From: Branchiostoma floridae
Lineage: Eukaryota > Chordata > Leptocardii > Amphioxiformes > Branchiostomatidae
Length of the DNA stretch: 64,000 bases
Assembly: GCF_000003815.2 (NCBI RefSeq)
Contig: NC_049980.1
Coordinates: 29,224,600-29,288,599 of the forward strand
Direction of reading: 5' to 3'
The notes below the pieces were generated by a model that saw nothing but the letters and a program-made list of their open reading frames with translations, was not told the DNA's origin and made no database searches. A program made the position numbers and the translations under genes. Within the stretch, counting starts at the first letter, position 1. Each line of letters begins with the position of its first letter. Of the stretch, positions 35,401-47,400 are shown piece after piece.

Positions 35401-38400
35401 CGCTTATAGCAGCCCACCAAACAACACCCGGCCAACCTCCTGGGGGGGGGGGGGGGACTGTTCCTCTGGACAGCAGAGTTTGTGTTACACAGACTAGTCC
35501 TCCCCAGCCCTACCTTTGCCCGTGCCTCCTCCAGGTGTTTGCTGTGCTGCTCTATCTCCCCATCCTTGACGTGGATCATGTCCCACACCTTCTGTAGCTC
35601 CCCCTTCTGTACTGTTACTCTGCCCTGGACAGCAGAGTTTGTATTACACAGATTTGAGTCCTCCCCAGCCTTACCTTTGCTCGTGCCTCCTCCAGGTGTC
35701 TGCTGTGCTGCTCTATTTCCCCATCCTTGACGTGGATCATGTCCCACACCTTCTGTAGCTCCCCTCGGACGTGCAGCAGTTCTGCACCCACCTCATCCAT
35801 CGACTCCTGCAACACAGAACACATCAGTCAGGGAACAATGTTTAATAGGGTAGGGGGAGCTGCAGTCAAACCTGTGCAATGAGACCACCTCTGGATAAGG
35901 ACCACCTGGCCAATGTTTTGGTAGTCACTTAGATACCTGGCATAAGCAGGCATTAAGAGTCCTGTCTTGACCACTCATTCACATTAGGGCTCAGCCACAT
36001 ATGCAGTGCAATTGTTGTACAATTGAAACTTAGATCCTTATCTTCGGCTGGTTCTCTCACAGCTTGCTTGGAAATTCTTTGGCATCAAAATGATGACCTA
36101 TGCCTCATGTGACCGCGCCATAACCAGATTTTGTTGGTCCTTTGAGTGGTCTCCTTGGGCAGGTTCGACTGCACTCCACCAGAGGATAGGGTAGTAGTAC
36201 ATTATTTGTCAGAAAGGACTCAGTATGATTTAAGTATGGCAGTCTCAATGTAATGGTAAATTAAGCCCTATCAAAAGAACTTCATGAGGTCACCAAGGAA
36301 TATGTTTCATAACTCTTTCAATCTTATCTCTCTGTCTGATATAACCATGCAAGTCTACCATTTCATGCAGAGTTAGTTGCAAGAGTTAGAAACAATTCTT
36401 CTGAAATAGAAGTGTTCGACATAGAATGCATGCAAGGAATAGTCTAGCATGCAAACGTGATGCGCATTGTAGTATCAAGTATCTCCCTTGTTTCCTAACT
36501 GCATATACCTGGGGGTCTTTGTTTTACCATACATTTCTAGCATTAAAGAATAGACCAAGTCCCCTTAGCCTTACTACCATTACACCATACATGTTTTGCT
36601 ACGGCCTTTACCTGTGCTGGTTGCAACTCGTCCAAGAACTATTGCAGAGAAAGGGAAAAGCAATGTCTATTGGATTTCTGATTGGTCAAATCAAATCAAA
36701 TCAAATTAAATCATAATATGAATAATAAAGTAAGGAAAAGGAGTAAAGAATCGTAAAAAGGCTTCTAACCGGATAAATTATAAAAAGTATTTGATGGGAT
36801 AAAGCAAGCATTAAGAGAAAAAATGTATGAGAAATAGCCATATCCAACTTAATGAAACTTTGCTATATTAAAATAAACGCGTTCCTACATTGTGCATTTT
36901 GTTACAATATAATTCACTATTACATCACATTATTATATAGTTCTACTGAGGGGAAAAGGGAAAGTTTCACGTGTAGTTATGACATCAAAATAAAGACTTA
37001 CCCTTATCTTTTTGGGCTTGCGCATCTTCTCATCTTCAAGTTCCTACAAAACACCAATATGTCAATCATTTTCAAATTGGTCTCTCATATGCTTCGTGTC
37101 TTGTTTGATTGTAGATCACTGATGATGAAAATAATTTTCTGATTAACATTACTTTACTATGAATGTGACTGAAATGATATAGAACTGTACAAATGCATAC
37201 AGACCAAAAACAATACCTCCCTATGCCAGTGAATAAGTTTTCTCTTCCATCGACCCCATTCCCTTATGTCTGATGTTTCTTTTTGTTACTTCTGCATTGC
37301 TAACATTTGTGGTAACATCATCTTCCCATTCACTTCCTACCACTCTACTGACAGCGCATTTAAGGCTAGTTCACCTTAATCCATGGGGTAACCTATATCT
37401 GTTGTACTTAAAAACAGGGTATATAGGGATATGAAGTTTTCATATTGCAATATTCTTAAAATAGTGCAGTTTGAAAACACAACCCGTCAACTTGACATCC
37501 ATTAACACTATGTAGCTTACCCCATGGACAAAGGCGAACTAGCATTGAATAACTATGAACACAAGCCAGTACAACAGACAGACATGTCGAGAACAAAACC
37601 TCCATATGAAGAGGTAATAAGGTTATACAAAGTACTAGTATGCATCATACCTCCTTCATGCTCTTGATGACTTTCTCCTGTTTGTCCTGGATGGTCTCAG
37701 CATCCTTCAGCTGTGAGGACAGGGACTCCACCTCACGACGGAACTTCTCCTTTTCCCCCTTCAGCCTCTCTATTAGCACTGTCCTCTCCTCGTCTGCAGC
37801 ACCACTGCTATGGAAACACACATCGGGTAGTTAGAAACTTTAACCCTTTCAGCCTCTCTATCAGCACTGTCCTCTCCTCCTCTGCAGCACCACTGCTATG
37901 GAAACACACACCAGGTAGTTAGAAACTTTAACCCTTTCAGCCTCTCTATCAGCACTGTCCTCTCCTCCTCTGCAGCACCACTGCTATGGAAACACACACC
38001 AGGTACTTAGAAACACACATCAGGTAGTTAGAAACTTTAACCCCTTCAGCCTCTCTGTCAGCACTGTCCTCTCCTCGTCTGCAACACCACTGCTATGGAA
38101 ACACACATCGGGTAGTTAGAAACTTTAACCCCTTCAGCCTCTCTGTCAGCACTGTCCTCTCCTCGTCTGCAACACCACTGCTATGGAAACACACATCGGG
38201 TAGTTAGAAACTTTAACCCCTTCAGCCTCTCTGTCAGCACTGTCCTCTCCTCGTCTGCAACACCACTGCTATGGAAACACACATCGGGTAGTTAGAAACT
38301 TTAACCCTTTCAGCCTCTCTGTCAGCACTGTCCTCTCCTCGTCTGCAACACCACTGCTATGGAAACACACATCGGGTAGTTAGAAACTTTAACCCCTTCA

Positions 38401-41400
38401 GCCTCTCTGTCAGCACTGTCCTCTCCTCGTCTGCAACACCACTGCTATGGAAACACACATCGGGTAGTTAGAAACTTTAACCCTTTCAGCCTCTCTGTCA
38501 GCACTATCTTCTCATCTGCAGTGCCACTGATATGGAAACACACATCAGGTAGCTGGAAAAAAATCACAAACTCACAATACAAATGTACCAGCACAAGGCA
38601 GTGCCAAGTAGATTTTATGGATTACATCCCTGTGTATAGTGGTGCGTACCGAAGCTCACGTTCCGGTTCAGGTCCGGACTCGAGTCCAAAGATTCCGGTT
38701 CAGGTCCGGACTTATAAGTCCGGTTTTTGACGGTCGCTAATTTTCCCATATAGACACAAGCATAAAGCGACTTTCTCTAGGCGACACGTAATTTGCGTCT
38801 CCGGCGCCCGCAACCACATTCGACCGGGCCGCATGCTATCAAAATATTGCCAAAGACGACTGCATCATTTTCAAAGTTGTAGAAACATCGACTTTTAATG
38901 AAAACTATCGGGAAATCACGGCAAAATCCGACCTTTTCCGCTTGTTTTTTGACGGCCGAAATTTCGAAATGGCGCTTGCGAGGTCATAGGGGTCAATAGG
39001 ATAGCCTACTGTAATGTGGGTAGAACTGATGCGTGCGGTGTTTTTATACTCTACATTCAACCTTACAAATTAATTGTAACTTAATTCGTTACAAAGATAA
39101 AGACAGGAGGTATAAAATAGTTTATGAACTTCAACTTTTTTTTAATAAAACGTGTCGGTGTTTCTTTTTAACAAGCTGCTCACCCATGCTTTCAGTGAAG
39201 TATCCCGGCAAGCGGCAAATGTCAACAGTCGCCGGAGATTTGTTTTAGCTTGTTTATCTCGGAAAGTTTCTTCATTTTCAGAAGATATGGGACTTAAAAC
39301 CCATACCAGGAGATAAACAAATCCACATACTTTATTTTCATGGGTAATATTGCTAAAGTGAACCTGTCATTTTTGCCGCGTTGCCGGATTTTGAAAGAAG
39401 GTTCCCGTGGCGCGACCATGTGCTTGGCCCGCTTATGGCGGTAGCCCGGTAGGACAATTCATTTTCGCAGAAATACGTTATTTTCTGGCCCGTTGGCTGC
39501 GATTAATAAAGTTACACAGGTATCTATCGTTGTTTTTAGATGATACTAATAGTATACAACAAGAAAGAGATTTCCGGTTTTCCAGAAAACCGGTTTTCGA
39601 CGTTCCGGTTTTAACCGGACTTGAACCGAAAGTTATAGCAAGTCCAAGTCCGGTTCGGCGAACCGGTACGCACCACTACCTGTGTACATTGATTTTTGCC
39701 AGATTTAGGAAAAAAAAACAACTTTTGTTCCAGCCAACATGACAAGAAAATGTCTGTTATCTGCAATATCATATTTTGTCTCTTCAATTCTTGTTGCAAT
39801 GCCTAAGGTCTCTAGATTGAAAATTTAGATCCCTAGTTTCTTTTTGCCTATCAGAAACCTAGTTCTTCATGCTTTGTGCATTAGATTTTGAGTCAGTGGA
39901 TGTTGTCTCTAAAATTTACTTGCTGTGGCCTAGGGACATAATTCTACAGCAGCAAAAATAGTGTCAATTCTTTCTCATTTTGAGAACAGCTAAAGAGGCT
40001 TTACAGAAGAAGCAGGTAGACAGGGCTCACCTTCCATCTCCACTGGAGCGGCTGTGTGTTCTCTGGCTACTCCCTTCCTGTATACTTCTACGTCATAAAG
40101 AAGGACTCATTACAAATGATACAGGTTTAGTATCAAGCAATAACCAAAAAGCTTACATTTATGATAATATTATATACATGGCGATTCTCAAGAAGACACA
40201 ACCATGACAAGTTGTATTGTAAATATCAGTTTGATTATGTGCTTACTGCAGACAGACATACAAAATGATAGTTTTGCTTTCTTGTGACTATTGCAGAACT
40301 GTATTCTTTATGTAAAAGGCACTCAATACTTAAAAAGTGGGGATGTCACAATTACCTCTTGTCACTACATCTACATGTTGTTAATTCTTTATGAGAAATC
40401 TCCTTTTTCCCAAATGAAAGTATTCAAGGTGAAATACAGGCACAAACAAATAAACAAACAAACAACTATGCATAGTTTCCTGAGCATAGGTATTATAAAC
40501 TTGAGATGAGCTAGAATGACTCACTTTCCCGGGAAGGATTCGTTGTATTCTCTTTCCTCTAGCTCCTGCACCTTTGCCTCTAGTTTTTCTGAAATAGGTT
40601 GATTTTCAACTGATGAAGCAGTCACAAATGCCAAGGAAATATCATCAGTTCAAAAAATTTCAATACAGAAAAACAAATCAGATGTTGAAGCAAGTTGACA
40701 CAAACAAAATGTGCTACAAAGTAGCGAATGAATATATTTTTGATAGACTTACTGTTTTGGTCCTCTAGCCTTCTCTTGGAGTTTTCTAGCAATACTATCT
40801 GGCCTCTCTGTAGAGACACCTGGGAAAAGATCAACAGTATTTGAAACAGAGAAACTAGGGAATCTGACTTTGATGCTTATTTTGTAAATGCTACTCTTCT
40901 GGTTCTGTCTCTGACATCCATACCACCAATTTCAAACCTGACCCTGTCCTTGGTGCTGAATTTCTCACAATACCGAATTTCTCATGATATGTTTAGCCCT
41001 GTCCATGGTGCTGAAAATCTCATAAGACTCTGGTCCTGTACTCAGTGCTGAATTTCTTATGAGAAGTTCTATCACCGTCCCTGGCGCTAATTTTCTCATA
41101 ATAGGCTCTAGACCTGTCCTTGCTGCTGAATTTCTAACAGAAACTCTTGCCCCATCCTTCATGCTGAAGCTCTAACAAAAAAAATTGACCCTGTCCTCGG
41201 TGCTGAATTTTTATAGTAGGTTCTGACCCTGAGATGAATCTCTCATTCAAATCTCTGGCCCTTTACTTGGACATGAATTACTAAAAAAAACACTGGCCCT
41301 GTCCTTCCTGCTGAATTTTTAAGGCATTTTTAAACAAGATCTGAATCTGTGCTTGGTGCTGAATTTCTCAAAAAGACTGGTCTTCTCCTTTCTGACAGCC

Positions 41401-44400
41401 TTTCGATGGTTAAAACACACACCTGGCTCTCTAATCTCGTTATTTCTTTCTTCATCTGTTTTGAGTCGTCACCTGAAATAAATTTTACCAAAAACATCTC
41501 AATATGATGAAACATAAGACATAGAGAAATTGACTGAAACTACAAATGAGAAGTCTATCATTACATAAAACTTTTCAAATACTCACTTCTATCTCCTGGA
41601 CTCTCTGGACTGGATATTAATCTGAAAAAAAAATGCAAATTCAATGATAAGTTATTGTGGGATTTCATTGTGTGCAGTACTAAATTCCAAAGGAGGGAAA
41701 AGAGTTCATACAGTATGCTGACACCATTTCTACTGTGACTGCTGAGCACCCAAACAATTTTGAAGACAGACAACAATTTCTTTTTATCTTTCTCGTGTTT
41801 CCTTGTCTTGTAAATCATACTTTTGCATCATGCATCTTATTCTAATCATGAAACCAAGGCCACACACAAATCCAATTTGGTTGCTTTAATGGTCGATCAC
41901 TCAGTAATCTAAACCAAAGTTGGCCTGACCAATCTACCCACCTGAGGTGTCTGTTCTCTAGCTCATTGTATGAGGCCTTCAAGCGCCTGTAATCTTCCTG
42001 AAATCTCTCGTTTTCTCGCTGCAACCTGAGGATCATGGGCATGATTGTCAGAACCACTGCAACAAGTTGTGAAGTCTTGTGATAAAGGACATGCACATAC
42101 CAAAGACTGATGAACAGAAAACATCGCTACATAATGCTGCCTCTTTTAGAAGTGAAAAGACATTGAGAGGCTTTTCAAACTTTATCCACCAAATGAAACA
42201 CCACACCTTGATCCTACTATTGTATAACTTTTTGATAATCACAAAGAAACAACAGCGCATGCAAGCTGGAGGAATTTTGACCATCAATTGACGTCATCAA
42301 GTATCATGCCACCAAGCATGCAGCACAGAATGCAATTTAATGTCAATCAAATCACCACACGATGTCCTTGAATCAAAACATTTCCGGCATGATTAGTGAT
42401 GATCGGCACATGTTAGTACAGCTGTTGCCGTGCACTCCACACACTCAGGTGGACTTACTGTAACACTCCACACACTCAGGTGGACTTACTGTAACACTCC
42501 ACACACTCAGGTGGACTTACTGTAACAAGGCTGGGTTGGTGTCTGTTCCACTGGGAGAATCGGCGGCAGACAGCCTCTGCCGCAATACCTCATTCTCCTA
42601 GCGAGACAGCAAAAACCACAGGGTATGCATGACAAGTCTGATTTTTGACTTGTCCTAACAATGTCAATCACAAGCCTTCCTTCAATAAAGCTTGCCATTT
42701 AAGTCATACATGTTCTTCTCTATATACATGAGAAAAATCACACAATGGAAAAATATCCAGGAAAATATCACATCTAGTGCATACATTGTTCTTGTATAGA
42801 TAAAAGGCATACAGAAAACATACCTAAAACTTAGAATGCATTATGTGGATTATGCTTTCTGTATGGCAAATAAAATGCACGTTGCTTTACACTCTATGAT
42901 TGAAAACTGGAAAGCTTCTGCATAAGACAAATTTCACAATAGGAGCAGTCTGCTACCAGCATTGCAGACGACTGGGCATCCTAGAATTTTAGCAGAGAAG
43001 TTGTTGTTGGTTCTGTAACAAAGTGAATGGTTAAAACATATCAATTCTGGCATGCAATTCATAATGCAATACCTCTACACATTGCTGGGTATAGAATCTC
43101 ATGGAAACATACAGTGATGGAATAGTCCACAGACATGGCAGCCAAGTACAGACCTTCTCCAGCCTGGTGAGCTGATGTTTGATGTCATCGTTGACCCCCT
43201 GCAGGTTCAGCCTCTCCCTCTCCAGAGCCTGGCAGCGCTCGTCCAGCTCGGCTGTGCGGATGGTCGGGTGGTTGATCAGGATCTCCGACATCTTGGTGCG
43301 ATCCATGGACAGGCTGGAGTCTTTTTCCGCCTGAGTAGACCAGTAATATTATCAGTGAATTTGGTCACTTGAGGCCACAGAAAAAATACATTATTTTGAC
43401 TATTTCATTTGTTAAAATTCCCTTGCACAATCAAAGTTCTCACAAACTACAATTTCTATTTGAAGCATTCAGGAAAGAGGCTGTGTGAATGTGTCACATT
43501 TTGCTTTCAAGCAAGGTTATTATTCTAAAGGAATTATAGATTATGGAAAGGGAAGAACCATTTGACTGCTTTATAACATGCAAACATAAAGCATTTCCCT
43601 GAATTCTAAAACTATTCTTCAAGAAGACAAGGTGTAAATAAATACACAGACCATTAACTCTTCTATCTGTTGTATCAGCTGAGTCCTATCTCGCTGTAGC
43701 TCTTCTAGTTTGTCCCTAAAGGAAAAAAAGACAAAAAATCAAAATATTGCATTTTGACTACAATCAGCAAAGCAGATGCTGAAACAAACTTACACGATAA
43801 TAGCTAAAGGGATTCAAAATTGACCTCATGGTGTTTCTATATTGTATTCATTATACAATACATTGTATATTATTCAAGAACAAGAGACAAACAAAGAAAA
43901 TTGTACCTGTTAACTTGACTTTTCTAACAGAAAGACCAGATACTAGAAAATACTCTCAACTACAAGAGAAAGAAACCCACTGGTTCAGTGTCAGTTCTGC
44001 CTTCATCCTGTCCACCTCTGCCTGGAGCTGCTCATAAGGCTCTGAGCCTGGCTGGGGCTGGAGAAACATTGTATGTATGGGTATAGCATCAGGAGATAAT
44101 AGCATTCTGTGTACACATAACCAGATGTTCACACCTAGTACCTAGCGACATGTTGGTGACGTGTCTGTCACCTTCCTCATTGCGGCTAGAACAAGTCAAA
44201 GGATTATCTCTTTGCTTGTGAGACCTTTGTCATCTAGTTTCATCAATCTGATGAAACTATTTGCTGAGTAGATGAAGTAGGCATGAAGTAAAACCATCTA
44301 AAGTTTGGACTAGTATACCAAATAACCCTTTGCTCACACAAAATATAGATACAATTGGCTACATAATACAGAGTATTAGCAAAATACACTATTTGTTGGT

Positions 44401-47400
44401 GAAAAATGACTGGTATGAACCACCATAACAAAAGCTTGGACTGAAAGGATTCATTTCTTAACTTAAACGCTGTTCTTTAGAAACCCACAAATATTGCTTG
44501 TGCCTACATAAGGCCTGGTTGTAATACACAAATTAGAAAGGAACCTGATATTTTACGAAGGACCAGGCATAGATTGTGGGTGTTATGCATGGTGGTGTCT
44601 ACCTTAGTGAGGATGTTTTTCTGCATCTCTAACAGCCTGATGACCTGCTGGTTCTCCGCATTCTCCTGCTGCAGTCTCTGCTTCTCTTCACCCAGCCTGT
44701 GCAACACAGGTGCTTCATGTCAGTTTGTGCAATATTGTTACCATCAAATAGCTATATTATAGTACTGTAGTCTATACTTGTTGGAATGGGAAAAAAAGCT
44801 ATTAGCTGAAAAGTCTATGCTACACAATCTCTTGCTGCTTAGGACCTCCTCCTTGAGAGCTTGTGGCCGTACACATCTAACATAAGGGAGCCCGTTAAAT
44901 TCCTAGAATTATCAATAGCTCAGGATTCTCTGTTTTGTCACCATGGAAACCAGTGACCACACCTCTATCACCATGGTAAAGGACAGTTCTCAGTCTGACT
45001 ATACATTTAAAAAGACAGTTAGTTAGCACATATGGATAAGTCAACTAGGATGTTCCCAATTTTCCCTGTTGGGTATCAAGTTTCCAGAGGCCTAACCAGT
45101 AGAAGGGCTGCTAGAAGTAGAGCTGTGTACCAATTGGTGGTGTTGAGGAATTATAGCTCCTATGCAATTGGCTTGTGTCTAGTGCAATTTAACTCTGTAG
45201 GTATCAGTTCAAACATGCTTTTGTCATCATCTAAAATCGACCATTATTTGAACAAGTAGTCCAGGTACAGATGCAGGTCTTAACCTGTACCTAAGCCAAT
45301 GTACTAGTACCTGTACCTAAAATTTACTTAGGAGGTACACAGCTCTAGCTAGAAGGTTGATTTAAGGCTAGCTTGCTACCATGTCAGAGACTTTTACCCA
45401 TCATGCTTGCTCACCTGTCCATCTCCTGCTGGGCTTCCGTCAGCTCTGCCTCCTTCATGGTCCTCAGCTGCTGCTCCATTCTCAGGGCAGAGTTCTGAAA
45501 CAAGGGTCACCAAGAGGTAAATAGTTTTTGCATGTCGGTGAATCAATTGAACATAGTTTTCCTGTGTACATAACATGCTACTCAGCCAGTTGACAGTCTG
45601 TCTGCTCTCTTCTTGGCAGGGATGTAGTCAAAATGTTGCAAGGACATTACAGTCGGATTTGGGACTGCATCCTTGCCGTTTGGTCACAAAGCAGTAGTAA
45701 CGCTGATGTCCAAGAACAAATTGTCAGAACAATTATGTTCCACAGGTCACATTTTGTGTGCACTTTATTCATTTATTTATCAATCTTGTGTACTGACTAC
45801 ACTTCACTTAGCACTTTCAGCACAAATATTATTTTTGCATTGACAAAAACAGCAGACAGACTGTTAAAACATTTGTATAGTAGAATAATAAGTCTGTGTT
45901 CAGAAAAAACTATGTTCAAAGGGTCACCAATGTTTACCAAAGAACAGTACCTCATATCACACACCATTTCCTTCATGCAGAACTACAGCTAACAAGATGT
46001 GCAACAAGGGACTTCCAATGGAAAGCCCTTCAGCACTAATTGACCCGCAGTGCAATTTTGTTTTCAGCACCAAGGACAGGACCATCAGCTTGCCTGCTCC
46101 ACATCCATAGTTTTGGTTCCCTACTTTACTAAGGTGTTTCTGTGTTTTTAAAGTAAAAGACCGATCCTGGCTGTCCATCACAATTAGCTATGCAGCCAAT
46201 GATAGCATGGTAATTATCAGTTCCACTAATGAGACAGGCTGCATGTCTGTTAAAGATCTGCATTTCTGGGTTTTCATTTTTACGTTTTGATGAAGGTGGA
46301 CTGGACTATGGGATTGGACTTAAGGACATGATAGTGACGGGTTCAGAAGTGCCATCTTGCAACACAGTGAATTACTGCAGCAACACGTCCTCTCAGTCCT
46401 CCCTACCTTCTCCTGTATGTCCTGCAACTTTTGCTGCAGATTTCTGCTATGGGATCGGGCTTAAGGACATGATAGTTCGGGCAAGCAAATTTTTTATGTG
46501 GTGAATTTTCGAAAACTTGTGCAACCCTGAACCCGTCTTCTCAGTCCTCCCTATCTTCTCCTGTATGTCCTGTAACTTTTGCTGCAAGCAAAACGTTGGT
46601 TTGGGCAGGCAAAGTTTTGTGTAGTGAACTTTAGAAAATTTGTGCAACCCTGAACACCTCTTTTCAATCCTCCCTACCATCTCCTGTATGTCCTGTAACT
46701 TTTGCTGCAAGCAAATTTTTTATGTAGTGAATTGTAGCAAACTTGTGCAACCCTGAACACCTCCTTTCAATCCTCCCTACCTTCTCCTGTATGTCCTGTA
46801 ACTTTTGCTGCAGATTTCTGCTATGCAATTGGGCTTAAGGACATGCTAGTGATGGGTCCAAAAGAGCCATCTAGCAACACAGTGAAGTACTGCAGCAACA
46901 TGTCTTCTAAGTCTTCCTTACCTTCTCCTGAATGTCCTGTAGCTTTTGCTGCAAGCAAAACGTTGCTTCGGGCAAGCAATTTTTTTAAGGTAATGAACTC
47001 TAGAAAACCTGTGCAACCCTGAACGCATCTTCCAAGTCCTCCCTACCTTCTTCTGTATGTCCTGTAACTTTTGCTGCAGGATTTCTGCTATGGGATTGGG
47101 CTTAAGGACATGATAGTGATAGGTCCAAAAGAGCCACCTAGCAACACAGTGCAGTACTGCAGCAACATGTCCTCTATAAGTCCTCCCTACCTTCTCCTGA
47201 ATGTCCTGTAACTTTTGCTGCAGATTCCGCGCCTCGTCCTCCTTCCTCTCAAACATGCCCGTCAGCCGCTCGCACGTGTCTCTCCACTCCGCACACTCCG
47301 CCTGCACCTGGCCCATGGTGTACTGGTGCTCCTCATTTGCAAGGGACAGTTTCTGAAAAGGCAATTTGCATTGTCAACTTTTATACATTTGTGGGATCAT

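Noticed and set aside
40031-40077. 47-nt candidate exon of the coiled-coil gene
   Set aside because: It has AG and GT borders but breaks the phase on both sides, while skipping it keeps the frame open.
40965-41162. 65-codon minus-strand frame
   Set aside because: It is a translation of the degenerate minisatellite.
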